Below, piece after piece: positions 50,701-60,473 of a stretch of DNA of 64,000 bases. The stretch spans positions 443,446 to 507,445 of the forward strand of contig SDOX01000010.1 of the NCBI GenBank assembly GCA_004565275.1, written 5' to 3'. The notes below the pieces were generated by a model. That model was not told the DNA's origin. It made no database searches and saw only the letters and a program-made list of their open reading frames with translations. This DNA comes from Nannochloropsis salina CCMP1776. Taxonomy: Eukaryota > Sar > Eustigmatophyceae > Eustigmatales > Monodopsidaceae. A program made the position numbers and the translations under genes. The number at the start of each line of letters is the position of its first letter. The first letter of the stretch is position 1.

Positions 50701-52470
50701 TGCCAGGGCCTGCACCAGTACCTCCAGAAAGTGACGGTGGCCAACCAAGTCGTTTACAAAGGCAGACCGGTTCAAGAATTGGACGCTGAGGGTGTACAGG
50801 GCCGACTCGGCCACTCCGATGCCCGCGGCGTAGTAGGAGGTGACGGTCAGGTAGGTGTCCGCGTAGCTCTGCGCCACTGCTTTCTTGAACGACTGGTCCG
50901 CCATCAGAAAGAGGTAGAGGGCGTGGAGGGCGGTGGCCAAGGGCTTGGGTAGGTGCCCGTGCGCGACCATCAGACGGTTCAAAGCGGAGGGCTGGAGCTG
51001 TTCAACGACCAGGCGGCAGGTCCCCCCCGAGATCCCCGCCAGCGTGTACAGCCATTGCACCAGGAGCACGGCCACCTTCTCGATCTTGTGAAGCCGGCGC
51101 GTGACCAGAGACACGGACAACGACCGGGCCTGCAGCCGTCGCGCCTTAGGTCGCACCTCTTCCAGGCTCCCGAAGTGCAGTCGGGCTTCCCCCTGCTCCT
51201 GCACCACGTCAGTCAAGACCCGCGCCGTCTGCAGGTTCAGACCCAGGCATTGCTGCAGCACCTCCACCACTTCCCGTTTGCTGTGCATGTCGTCGTTGTG
51301 CAAGGTCAAATAGTATTCTCCCGGCTCTCCAGGCCCAGGAGCGGCCGCCTCCCCGGCCCAGACCGCGTCCTCCACGTGCTCCAAGTCGTAACTCTCCTGC
51401 AGGGCGGCCACCGCCTGCCGCAAGAAGAGAACAGACTGCGCCATCGTCCACCGACTCCCGGCAATGAACAAGGGAGGCAGGTGGCTTAACGGGTCGTTCC
51501 CGTCTTGCCCGTGTCGGGGGCAGAAACCCGCCTTGTCCCACGCGTCTTCGTCGCCGCAGTCGCAGCAACCCCCAGCTTGTGTCTGATAGAAATACACCTC
51601 GTGCCCCTGGTGCTGGCTGAGCCGGAAACAGTCGTTGCAGAGCACGCAGGTCTCGTCTTTTTGACAATCTTTGCAGATCCAAACGATGTCGTTCCGTTTG
51701 AATGCGAACTGACATATCCGATGCGGAGCCATTGCCCCCACGCGCTCGACCAAGACCCCTGGATCGGCAGGGACCAGACCCAACTCCCTCTCCTCCCCTT
51801 CCTGCTCGCCCCCCATCTCCGGCTCGTGCGGTTGTACACCTGCTTGTTGGAGCTCCGTGGCATAGTCCACGACCAGGAGCCATTGCATGGCGCGCAATCG
51901 GACCGGCGCTTTCAGTGAGATGCCCGTCCGGGTAGGGACGGGAAAACTGAACAGAAAAGACGCCAATTCCCCCTTGGTTGCTCGCAAACGTGCCAACAAG
52001 TCCGCGACAGGGACGGATTCCTCCTGTCGCAACGCCCGCACTACCTCCCTGACCGCCTCTGAAGGTCTGTTCTTGGCCCTGTTCGTGTGAGGGGAAGGCG
52101 TCACCATCGCGCCCAGGCTGGACGAGCCCGGAGGAAATGCAGCGGACGTCCGGCCTTCGATTCCGCCGTGTACCACAGCTCTCGCCTGATTCCCCGCACG
52201 CAAGCCATCGTCGTCCTCGTCGTCCTCCGTTTCTTCATCCATGGCTTCATGCCGTTGCTGGAGGAGGTCGTGCCCCGAACGGGCTTCTCGAGCCGCTAGG
52301 CCGGATTGCCTCAGTCGGCGGATCAAGTGACGCTCCTCCTCATCGCTTCCTAACGCATCCACTTCCATGTCTTCCTCGTCTCCCTCTGTTTCCACGGCAG
52401 GCAGCATAATGTCTTCGTTGGTAAGCGGAACCACCTCCCCTCCCTCGGGCTGCGGCTCTTGCGCCGACAT
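44767..52470 (-). CDS. UBR-box N-recognin E3 ubiquitin ligase (UBR1/UBR2/PRT6-like)
   Basis: One uninterrupted frame of 2,567 residues. N-recognins bind destabilising N-terminal residues and ubiquitinate the protein (N-degron pathway). Domains in order: UBR zinc box at about 250-320 (CQFAFKRND...CVLCNDCF...GCCDCGDEDAW...CPRH), a ClpS-like type-2 pocket at about 383-440 (YYLTLHNDDMHSKREVV), an atypical RING split by a long insert (CMACRGSS near 1531; LCGHALHYGCFDAYF and YPCPYCK near 1640-1671) and the C-terminal autoinhibitory UAIN domain (about 2457-2567, CLVCNAAL...VFFLLQDCSVLLIYL...YLDVYGE-like YVDVYGERH). Many Glu/Ser/Gly-rich inserts explain the size (yeast Ubr1 1,950). Presence of the ClpS part places it with UBR1/2 rather than ClpS-less types. 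The first in-frame ATG is at 52470; the frame upstream reaches a stop without another ATG. A 15-codon upstream frame lies in its 5' region. Confidence 0.94.
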   Translation of the reverse strand: MSAQEPQPEGGEVVPLTNEDIMLPAVETEGDEEDMEVDALGSDEEERHLIRRLRQSGLAAREARSGHDLLQQRHEAMDEETEDDEDDDGLRAGNQARAVVHGGIEGRTSAAFPPGSSSLGAMVTPSPHTNRAKNRPSEAVREVVRALRQEESVPVADLLARLRATKGELASFLFSFPVPTRTGISLKAPVRLRAMQWLLVVDYATELQQAGVQPHEPEMGGEQEGEERELGLVPADPGVLVERVGAMAPHRICQFAFKRNDIVWICKDCQKDETCVLCNDCFRLSQHQGHEVYFYQTQAGGCCDCGDEDAWDKAGFCPRHGQDGNDPLSHLPPLFIAGSRWTMAQSVLFLRQAVAALQESYDLEHVEDAVWAGEAAAPGPGEPGEYYLTLHNDDMHSKREVVEVLQQCLGLNLQTARVLTDVVQEQGEARLHFGSLEEVRPKARRLQARSLSVSLVTRRLHKIEKVAVLLVQWLYTLAGISGGTCRLVVEQLQPSALNRLMVAHGHLPKPLATALHALYLFLMADQSFKKAVAQSYADTYLTVTSYYAAGIGVAESALYTLSVQFLNRSAFVNDLVGHRHFLEVLVQALADMIQRAAGPSSSATSPPSSPTAVTALPASLSHLSSSTAHLSTPSLSSSSHNRGISGNLLVSHPIFRHRRYSPVVADLKFVLNIPGVSAHFANTCMDVWLSRLLIPLQYMHAQERETDEHVTYESREWMYAFNVQISLCHVLDCLLSWVRTAPLGVAIAAQTESRGIKDADMDVPVRLAKQEEWQERGDKGVGTSDFGSQASVVVAGIQILGAIKSWQETYCKAFSSQGVEVAREVWEEAGEEEEEGIEEEDEEEKEEEQSILSPPEDISDAGGRLAASAESSERGFSAASSSLDPQTPLLPGPAAGATVSYPCYPKGTLHLLRLPLRHSFHLILHRAFAFLVREAVKNPALLSSTSAEGDLGQLLAHIKKEPLLGLGLFEMPVSVLVLSAEIRAGLWRRNGQLMMDQVINYREPPFCRVFRDMDLLLVQMAALAWGDWEKVMNALLRRFHVWTWLPPAGWEDVGKAAEARGQGGDRKATDSSSWMRPEGGQRPRSGRPWHRRDRWDDDVVRETLLPLGEECLLLLILLITEVPLPPMPPQDRHRLSLRREIVHRLASGPCTHSEVHECCHHSSDGSEVIPESMIEEILASVAVRREARDLEAERFVLSENAWEEYDPAFFHMTNQAHQQALEMRPSPKKESGPSPKACVRPPPPAHPVFAPLRLGLLSSRTLLQVIRTVLMKAFPPSGRSSSGAPASTSFLSEPTEPTDSTGFIAPLPSPPPPSSSSSACIRDSLLPRCLHLLTLAVHALGDCPSSPATRSFFAAMHDTSALPSSSSPSLFSLLLALPSSIASSSDVHLLQGTQWLLQNLGRLDPVCQAALDRSVAVGEGAEKIALSTHARKKTAREKMLAKMQRSAAEFLKGQEGKEEEEEDVPRRVREKKGGDNGMVDEDGGRAGESAEGRILPSPRKKSLGELGTEETNGEEGMEREEKAGGEELLPRKPVCMACRGSSAKEDSSPLGYAAFVQRSNVLSRSLPLGQLDACPASSSPQKLGRRRRREADRKCGLEEEEEGREEEGTIEGGRNVARSGKEGGSQERRQGLVVQLCGHALHYGCFDAYFASVVESSEAMGNLIYNVQAGEYPCPYCKAVSTCLVPHIPVVEDAGLFGGVVMGAGADVIDRQGARKGKDGKRETVVWRFEDHLQALVEADDEDMDEQMRGKTTEEEEKECLEAWDVHEQEGWEEKDSTVLRTSQGAERAHVPESVSSFEGAQAAMAIEEKEKGEEESEEEQEAARNEAALTESCRLFLKSIDSGGSPSSPSSRSRGERGWESDLPVDRYLKVCESLAYTLAVAQVEMGHGGEEKGRKGWHADGGRGDIGGTSGTCSGGDHADVARMTRLNALIRVLGYMTRPLWPSFLDPLPSPVTDSQAAGFSGSTTEHQGVQEGGDKGDAVGMLTSMGRGFGEDAPLLSAQHLRKRRRGGPEAQERGLGGVGGRKRRQGRAEGVAPRVRMAGPLARLLLGGGCPLNVGRGSSSLLRTEQPLLSQNVWCVWVAAAVDLTFLAPSVSSAQGGRAQTGKESSRGKTEEDVLRDLTCAIFVARVVQVLWDTGGVFRLAPGGGGKGKEEAMEIPGGPRLGANGDREDLEEGASREETLLLEGVSAAMGEAKEGPSPVERAEMLAMSAWGMRLGRSMASRAVATLSVEEAQERVSPGQLASRFEMAKQAGKALLECAALFVRVKTAQGGDGGAKRGKTAGTDGQSESDSGSGRGRVASSWPGWQLTGPGASFTDLRRAMGVPEFAELSREEGQMWTCLAITWLSEWSQRFLARPPSSPPSYLVRPAGPSSWDRDRRSLDYPVWAPPRFVPLRASYTELHSELIARLLSAFDQNEVGDSAFPMASGGVAGTGAITPVAAAGGGGGGGPRVENPVLCLVCNAALEAGRGRCTAHARACGRGVGVFFLLQDCSVLLIYLDRACYFPSPYVDVYGERHKQFRGRPLHLDERRLEALRRVWAKQRVPYEVVQARSTSKHVILTNYY

Positions 52471-53090
52471 GAATCCCGCCGCCTCTACCTTCACACAGGG
52501 CCCAGTGTGCGCCCACGCGGTCTTCGACGTGCCTGTTTGTCTGTTGTTCGTGTCAAACGACAATGGGGGTGCGAATTTGCATGTAAAATGGAAGCCCAAA
52601 GTCGTCCCCCGTCCCCCTCGCCGTTGTCCCTGTCGCCGGAGCGGGAGGATAAAAACAACTAGGACAGGCAGCAATCAGCTAATACTCCTCTTCGTCCAAG
52701 CCTCCAGCACCTAAAGGAGAAGACATGTCCGTGGGCACACCCTTCACGACTAAAGCCATCCCGATCTACGGGCGTGCAAGGCCGCCGGTTACTTTTCAGA
52801 CGAACATTGCAGTGCTCTGGATGCCGGCCTCCCTCTTCCTTGTTCAACTAGGAGACCGGATCAGCCTCCCTGCTCCACCCCACCCCACATAGAATCGAAA
52901 CAAAATGGTGGACTGTACAGCTTAAGCATGTCTTTTGTTTTGCCATTGGGGTTTTCTTTTTTTAATCGCGCTACGCTTTTGACGGGCGTCATAACTTTGT
53001 CAGTGGCTGGGCGGGGGGGCAATCATGATGTCGAGACCGGGGCTCCAACGGAAATCCTACAAGATCAAAGCTCCCCAAACTTTGCTAGCT
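52471..53090. promoter_or_regulatory. 5' region of the UBR gene and 3' flank of the plastid protein gene
   Basis: About 620 bases. It holds the UBR leader and promoter and the end of the next minus-strand gene. A plus-strand open frame at 52928-53242 overlaps the coding exon of that gene in antisense and is not supported. Confidence 0.5.
52679..52726 (-). other. Possible upstream open reading frame in the UBR leader
   Basis: An ATG at 52726 opens a 15-residue frame (MSSPLGAGGLDEEEY) ending in TAG at 52679, about 210 bases before the UBR start. If the transcript begins farther upstream, it could dampen translation of the ligase. Whether it is transcribed is unknown. Confidence 0.3.
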
Positions 53091-53917
53091 TTACGTATAC
53101 AAAATCAGATAGACAGCAGGAGCTACGAGAGATGCAATTGCGCCAAAATATGCCAAAGCGAAGAATCGGGGGAATTTACGCTGGACGACTATGGCGAGAA
53201 AGTAGCCAACGCCGCCGACGAAGGGTCCGACCTGTGGTGTAGGTCGAGAAGATCACGTGAATGTATAATTCCCAGTCACGCTTAGATAATGGTGGAATAG
53301 CCGGGGGATCTATAATTTACCTTTAGCAAGGGGATCAGTTCCAGGACGTGAAAAGGATTCACAGCACGACGGATGACCCCGCCGTAATAACTTGTCTCGG
53401 CATCCCACAAGTCTGGCCGTTCTTGTCGCAACTCTTTAAGCTCCGTGTTGATTGCTCGTCGACTTCCATCATCGTAAAGCAATTCATCCAGCCCTGGAAG
53501 CTCCGAGACGGCTTTGGCGGCGTCCCGAAGGGAGAGGGGCTCCGCCGCGTCTCTCATCGCCATGATTGCCGTTCTGAACTCCGGAGGCAGAGGGGTCAGG
53601 TCAGCAGCCTGGGAAGGCGGTACGCCGCTCGTATCAAAAGATCCTATGCATGTGCCCAGGAGAAGTGCGGCCGTGCTGGTGGCTCGCTTGATGTTTTGGA
53701 CGGGGCCCAGAGGAGAGGACTTGGGACTTGAACTCTCAGAACCGGAGCCTGCTGCCTTCACGGGCACAGAAACCGATCGAACGGTCTTGGTCGACAAGTG
53801 TGTCAATGAGACATGTATTGGTAAAAAGAAGGCGTGGAAACCGTGGGATATGAAGTGCAGGAAGATAATAAGGGCTAGCAACGACGTTGATCTTCTGGAT
53901 GATTGAAGGAGCTGCAT
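53091..53917 (-). CDS. Unrecognised plastid protein with three-part targeting leader and C-terminal membrane segment
   Basis: Complement join 53091..53231, 53321..53917; 245 residues. I do not recognise the family. Starting at the ATG at 53917 gives a signal peptide (hydrophobic 12-24) followed by FHAFFLP (27-33), close to the Phe-containing junction of secondary-plastid leaders. A second basic-then-hydrophobic stretch (77-95) ends at SQAAD (102-106), like a thylakoid-lumen processing site. The mature part has a conserved-looking amphipathic region (FRTAIMAMRDAAEPLSLRDA, ELPGLDELLYDDGS). Exon 2, hidden in ordinary open-frame listings because it lacks a Met start, adds 46 residues (VGPFVGGVGYFLAIVV... 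to YLILYT) with one or two membrane helices. The 89-nt intron has gtaaat/ccacag ends and keeps phase 0. An ATG at 54148 would extend the N-terminus and bury the signal peptide, so I reject it. Confidence 0.72.
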
Positions 53918-55856
53918 AGGTTCAGGAGACAAGGGAGGAGCGGCAGCAAACTTTGACAATCGATACACGAGCCTAGACGATGTTCCATAAAAGAATTTAA
54001 GTGAATCGATCGTGAAATGGCCAGTTGGCAAGGACGCATAGCGTGTAAAGTACTGGAGGACAGGCTTTCGTTGGGAAGGACCTGACCTCCACTGAAGGCG
54101 TCGCTCAGCGGGCTTGGACACACCTGTGCTCGACCCCAGCCTGGTCATTCTCGCGGCCCCTTAATTCGACGTGGAAACGGACCAAACTTGACCAATAGAT
54201 CACAGATCATATACTCGCTCTTCATATGCAACAGCTTACGTAAACCGAAATAGCGAATACAAAACGTCGTGTGGTGCGGAATAGTCTTGACGATATCATA
54301 TCCCGAGAAATATATAGGGTTCGACACTTGTCGGAGACTTATGTTGCTTTCGTGGTAAGTCTTCGCAGTCTTTTTACACATCTTAGAAGCTAGGTAGAAT
54401 GTCAAGCAGAAATAGTGTGGGACAAGATGGCCGCCGGGTTTATGTATTAATACTTTTCTCCGACTACCACGAATTAAGGTGGCCCCGTTCGTGTCTATCA
54501 TAGGATTATATTACAGCGAATAGAATCCTTTGGGCATAACAAATCTCAGCATTGCTCATCTAAGTATTATTTATCCTTTTTAAAATCTTTCTATGGCCTA
54601 TGTGGGAAATTTACTTTGAGCATACTTATTACTTTTCCAAGTGACAATGTTCTTTAAAGCTGGAAGGAAAAGAAACCTTTGCATATAGAAATCCCCCGAC
54701 ATGAGAGAACCACGCCTCGTGAATGCTTTAGGCTTTTCTTGAATACTTATTTCGTAGGCGAGACGTTCTTTTGATGGTGACATGAGGAAAAGACGCAATC
54801 GGGGAGTTTATCTTCTTTCGTGATTGGACCTTAGATACTCCTTTGCAGCTGAAACGTGACAAACGATCAGAAATCGAGGCAAAATACGACGAGTAGAGTT
54901 ATGTTCACACAAGTGCTGGAATAAGTTCAAGTTTACAAGCGCACTTTTTGATCCAATCGACATCCATGACATGGATGTCTTCTTAAGTGCCAGCCATTCT
55001 TTTTCCGTTTCTTTTCCTTACGTCTGTTTAAATTGAAAAGTGCTCCTCGCCGACACAAAAATTGGCGCTGTGACGTCGTGTAAGGCATACAGGAAAACAA
55101 TGGACAGGCATGCCGGTGCATGGCACAAAAGGAAATATGGTCTAACGATCTCTTTTGGTGTGTGCCTGCGCTGGTTTTGAACGTGATGAGATTGTTCGGG
55201 GCGCGTGCTTTTTGTGGACGCGGAATACTGCGGAGTCTGGGGATGGCGAGGGCGGCTAGCGACACGCCCGGGAAGTGCGATTGTGCCCTCGAAGGGCCCC
55301 CTTGGGTGCCGCGTGTCGCAGCATTTCATGTTTGGGATACCTTGAAGCTCGCAACTCTTTCTCTGCTGGACGACGTGATCCTAGGCCGGATGCGGCGCAT
55401 GATTGCCCTGTTTGGTGGTGTCAATCCGTTCGTGTCTTGCTTGGTTTCTGGTTTCAGGAGGAAGCGCCCGAGAGACGCACATGGTTTTCTCCCCTGAGGA
55501 GCCACTGGTCATGTGCCACCCGCTTGTACGCGCTTCATATATTAAGTCTGTGGGCAACGGCGTCGATCCTTCACACGTATAAGCATCGCATTCGTCTTGT
55601 TCTGAAATTGTTCCGGTTCCTAAACCCCACTCTCAGGACGCCCCTCGTCGTTCCTCACACGGAGCCTATCATGGCGCCGCGCGGAATCTGAGCATGCCCC
55701 TTGAAAGAGAGTGGCATCGTTAAGATTTCTGATATATTCCGTCCACAATTCTGGTCTTCTGGAGCGATAGCGTGCTCCAAGTGGGGGAGGAAGACGTGGA
55801 CCTTCAACGTCAAGAAGGGAAAAACAAAATAAGGAGTGGAAAAAAGTCACGGGAGT
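53918..55856. other. Long divergent spacer between the plastid protein and PP2A B55 genes
   Basis: About 1.94 kb with no supported gene. The left part is AT-rich. A plus-strand open frame at 55120-55497 (125 codons) has no motif, no splice context and no codon pattern that convinces me. Promoters for both flanking genes must lie at the two ends. Confidence 0.5.
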
Positions 55857-58060
55857 ATGGCCTCAATAGTACGCACGCCCGAATTTAGCCAGTGCTTTGG
55901 TGATAAGGCTGCCTTGGAAGAGCTCACAGATGGTGCGTATCCGTGCGTTAATTTGATCATTCAAGCGCCATTGCCAAGTGTGCTGCAATCCGTAACCACC
56001 TCTGTTGCTCTTCTTGCAATACACACCTATCACCGTTCTTATTCTCGCCTGCTATCCTCTTTTACAACGTTGTCCCTGCTGCAGCGGACCTGTTGACCGC
56101 TGTGGAGTTCGATGATACGGGCGATTACCTTGCCACAGGGGATAGGGGGGGGCGAGTCGTGCTCTTCGAGAGGGGAGACGACATCAAGTCGGTGCGTCAG
56201 CAACGCCTGCCTCCTTCCTTGTCTGCATGTGCCAGATTTTCATACGAGAAAGCTATGGGGTGCTCAGCGGCTTTGGGCAGTGCCTCCTCGCTCTGTCCTT
56301 CCCCTCGTGCAAGTCCCCCCCTGGCATCTCTTCCTCACTGCACTCCCTTCCTCGCACACTTACCATCAGGTGATGCCGGACGGCCGTCACAAGTGGGCAT
56401 GTAAATACCGCTTTTACAGCGAATTTCAGAGCCATGAGCCCGAATTCGACTACTTGAAAAGGTACGGGCTACATAGCTTCTCTGCTCCCTGTGCCTTGAC
56501 CATGCTTTCTTTGGCGTTTCAATCGCCTCCCCTGTGCTCAACCCTCCGTCTCTCCCATTCCTCACATCCACTCACCAGTTTGGAAATCGAAGAGAAGATC
56601 AATCAAATCAAATGGTGTCGCCCTATCAACGGCTCGCGCTTCCTTCTCTCTACCAACGGTACGCCCGGCTTCCCTCCCTCCTTTCCCTCCTCCTTCCCCC
56701 CCTCCTTCCCCCCCTCCTTTCCCGTTCGTTTGCCCGAGATCATCACCCCGGCCTTGTCGCATGCTCTCCTTCCCTGATGATGAAGTTCTCACCCACCTTT
56801 GCCCCCATTCCCACAGACAAAACCATCAAAATGTGGCGCATCCGAGAAAGGGAAGTGAAGGAAGCTCTGCATCCCCACAACATATTCGCACGCCCCGAAT
56901 CTGCCGTCGCGGAAGGGATCCTCCAGTTCCCCAAGCTCTACAGTAAGGGCTCGCAGGTGACGGCGGCGAACAAGCGGAGCTACCAAAATGCCCACGCCTA
57001 CCACATCAACTCGCTCTCGGTCAATGTGGACGGAGAGACCTTCATATCGGCGGACGACCTGCGTATCAACCTATGGAACTTGGACAACGAGCACCAGGTG
57101 CATACCACTTTCCCATTCTCCTTCGCCCCCCCCCTCCCCCCCCCATTTCAGCGCTAACATCTCCCCTCGCTCCTCCCTGTTTCACCAGGCCTACAACATC
57201 GTCGATCTGAAGCCCGCGAATATGGATGATCTGAACGAAGTTATTACGAGCGCCTCATTTCATCCCTCCTCCGCCAACTTGCTCATGTACTCATCCTCGC
57301 GAGGCGTGGTGAGGATCGGGGATCTGCGAGCCTCGGCGTTGTTCACGCAGCCCGCCATGATGTTTGACAATCACATCGAGGTAGGGATAGGAAGGGATGG
57401 GGCCGGCCACGGCCTTGGTTCTTGGCGCCTAGAGGAGGGATGCAAGCCGTGCCCCTGTCTCACCGCCTTTTGCAATTCTTTTCCCAGGACCCTTGTGAAC
57501 GCTCTTTCTTCTCGGAGATCATCTCCTCCATTGCCGACGCCCGCTACTGTCGGGGCGACGGTCGCTTCCTCTTCACGCGTGACTACTTGACCGTTAAAGT
57601 GTGGGACACCCACATGCCTTCGGCGCCCATCTCGATCATGGAAATCAACGCCTCGCTCCGTCCGCACTTGGCGGATTTGTACGAAACGGACGCAATTTTT
57701 GACAAGTTTGAGTGCGCCGTGAGCGGTGACGGGCAGCACGTGGCGACGGGGACTTACAACAACGCGTTCCAGGTGCATGATCGCGAAGGGCGGATGGAAG
57801 GGAGCCAGACCGAGGTCTCGCGGACGATGGCAAAGAAGCAGCGGGTGGGCATGGGAATCGTGGGAGGAGTAAAGGGAGGAATGTTGAATGGCGGGGGAGT
57901 CGGCAAGAGGGGAGGGGGGAGGGGAGCGGGGGGGATGGGGGCGGACGGCGGAGGGGAGACGTTGGCTTTTGACAAGAAGATCATGCATTTGGCCTGGCAC
58001 CCCGAGAGAGACGTGTTGGCAATCGCGGGCCTGAACCGCTTGTACTTCTACACAGTCTGA
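55857..58060 (+). CDS. Protein phosphatase 2A regulatory subunit B (B55/PR55 family, WD40)
   Basis: Join 55857..55932, 56085..56191, 56370..56461, 56579..56658, 56817..57097, 57189..57380, 57488..58060; 466 residues. B55 is a seven-bladed WD40 propeller that directs the PP2A core enzyme to substrates, including mitotic ones. Family blocks are restored across each join: [136 protein letters not shown] and [20 protein letters not shown]. All six introns are GT-AG and several are strongly pyrimidine-rich. Before the last strand there is a Gly-rich basic insert (about 405-435) that makes it slightly longer than usual (about 447). Start at the ATG at 55857, giving a short leader. Confidence 0.95.
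56671..56730 (+). repeat. Pyrimidine-only tract in a B55 intron
   Basis: About 60 bases made of repeated (C)nTCCTT units, nearly free of purines on this strand, within intron 4. Such tracts aid 3' splice-site recognition and can form triplex DNA; they are also hard to sequence accurately. Confidence 0.8.
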
Positions 58061-59475
58061 GGGGTGGACCGGATGGTGCGCCGTGGAGGGTTTGGAGGGT
58101 AGCGGAGCGACAGATGTGCGCCTTTCTTTGGTGCCTTTGCAAAGCGCACGTTCTTGATCAGGATTCTTCGCCATATTTCTTCGTAATATCTATACGGTCA
58201 CACACCACAATAAGATGTCGGTGTGAAACGTACATGTATATGAAATTAGGAGGGTTAGTTACACGCTGGATGAAAAGTATCGTGCAACAAACATGATGAT
58301 GAAGGAGAGATTGAGGGGCAAGGTTGGACACAGCCAAAGAATCGCTAGTTCCCTTGATGTATGATGTCCTGGCACGTTTCAGAGCACACCATTAAAGTAA
58401 ATGTCGGATGGGACGGCAGAAGCCTCCCACTTTTATGTGGCTCGTGTGCGCAAATTCATATTTTAGAGAAAAGAGTCATGTAAGGCAATACACAAGGACT
58501 CATTCATGAAATCCCATGCCCGAATAGATAGGAGACACACCAAAAATTATTAATAATCGAAGAGAAATTGTATGTTTTTGTTCTCTTTTAGAAACTGTGG
58601 ACGAAACGCATATTGCTATTAATGATCATACACACAAGAATATGCGAAGGTGCCCGGACCCTGATGATGATCTTGCTATATATACATCGGAGCTTCCAAC
58701 GCCGTTGTCACAAACAGGGCGTGCTGTGTATGACACAACTACGATGCGATCTTCAGACGATCCTCTTTCTGAAGAGCTGTCCTACGCAATAGTACAAGGC
58801 ACACATATAGCATGCTGGCGGATATCCGTGCAAGCGGCTTCGAGTGGAAGGAAAATTAAATCATGCAACTTTTTTGGGGGCTATCTCTGCACTGTATTGT
58901 ACACCGCCTCTTGCACGCATCGATGAACTCTTTAGACAACTGGACGTTTTGCCTGTGGCGCGTGCTACACAGATATAATGTATAATGTACACATTTGCCG
59001 AATTCCGCGCAACACCTCCACTTCATCGCTCTCCCCCTCCCGTTCTACATCCTACGCATGGATGGAAAGCCCCCAGCGCCCTGCCGAGAGTCATCGATTG
59101 GGGGGGAAGAGGGGTAAAGGGCCCTTCCATTAAGGGGCAGGAGGTCGTACCCGGAGATCTCGCCGAGGCCGGTTTGAAACGGCTCAAAGGGCTCTGCTAT
59201 GCTCCAACATGACAAACCCAAGGTGGTGGGGGCACTGAGCGCTTGCGAGGGCGGTGTCAGCTGAAGGGAAATGCAGTCGGGCTTTTTTTGGTGACTGTAC
59301 GGAGTATGATACAGGCAATTCTGAAAAGGTCTGCCCTCGAATGCTGAAAATGGTCGAAGCGAAAGCCGACATCCCTCGTACATGTCAGCCCTTTTTTTTC
59401 CATTCTCACGCTCTCACTCCCGTAAACAGATAAAAATTGAATACGATCTCCTGGGAAATTTTCTAAAGCCCGTGC
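58061..59475. other. Spacer between PP2A B55 and OSCA-like genes
   Basis: About 1.4 kb without a supported gene. Open frames at 58597-58926 (+) and 59045-59383 (-) have no recognised motif. The OSCA promoter should lie at the right end. Confidence 0.55.
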
Positions 59476-60442
59476 ATGGGGACGAGCGCATCTAAGTTTG
59501 GGCAGTATGAGGCGAATCGTGGAGGGCTTAGTCCAAGTGTGGTCGAGCTCGGTGCCGAAGCCAGTGGTAAGTTTTCAAGTTAAATCTGGCTGGTACTAGT
59601 CACATGTTTATTATTGCTTAAATCTATTTGGTGCTACTCACATGTTTATTATTGCTTGGTGCATTCTGGCCTTTTCTTGTACGTGTCTCACTGCCTTCTC
59701 ACTTTCCAATCTCTACCGAGAACCAGTCGCGTCCTGACCAATTTTCCCTTGTCATCACCTTGCATATACAGCGATATTCTTTGCTGTATTTTTCACTGCC
59801 TATACCGTAGCCCACTGGCGCAATTGGTTACCCAAGGTTTTCGCCTCGCGCCGTTTTCTCTATCCCAAGCGCACCTTCCCTTTCGAGACCCCACCCCGTC
59901 GCCGCCACCTCTTCAGCTGGCTGGTGGATTCATGGACGGTGGGAGACAAGGACATCTTGCGTTATTACGGACTGGACGCCCTTCTCTTCCTGCGCTCTTT
60001 ACGACTGCAATCCTTAGTCATTCTTCTCTGCTCCTTGTATGGGCTCTGTGTGATTTTGCCGGTCAACATGCAGGGCCAAGCCGTCTTCACCTCGCCTCCG
60101 TGGGGCGCAGCCTACACCACTGCCCACATCGGGCCCCTGGCGTCGGTGGCGCCATCTTCTCCCGCAGACCCCGACAGCCCCACGCTTGGCACGCCGCCAC
60201 CATCTTCCTCCGAGCCCGAGGATGTGACGCGCTTGTTCCTGGTGCACGTGCTGGGGGCTTACTATATGACAGGCGTCTGTCTCTATTTGCTCTGGCGGCA
60301 GGTGGGTGCCTCCATTCCTCTTAGCCCTTTACCCGGGGGGGAAAGCAATGGGATTGACTACGAGAGGATAGATACGTGCGAGGCGACGAATCGAGCGGCC
60401 GTTTCCTCAAAGGCGGGGGAGGTGCTGTCGCGTCACGGACCC

Positions 60443-60473
<31 letters not shown>

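Noticed and set aside
52928-53242. 104-codon plus-strand open frame near the plastid protein
   Set aside because: It overlaps exon 2 of the minus-strand gene, which gives a clean membrane segment and consistent splice phase; the plus-strand product is Arg-rich and unstructured.
53918-54148. Upstream ATG extending the plastid protein by 77 residues
   Set aside because: It would place the signal peptide inside the protein; starting at 53917 puts it at the N-terminus, as expected for a secondary-plastid leader.
55120-55497. 125-codon plus-strand open frame in the 1.9-kb spacer
   Set aside because: No family motif, no splice context and biased toward residues expected from random GC-rich sequence. 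It could be a lineage-specific gene, but nothing here shows it.
58597-58926. 109-codon plus-strand open frame between B55 and OSCA
   Set aside because: No recognised domain, AT-rich surroundings and no support for a promoter; treated as noncoding.
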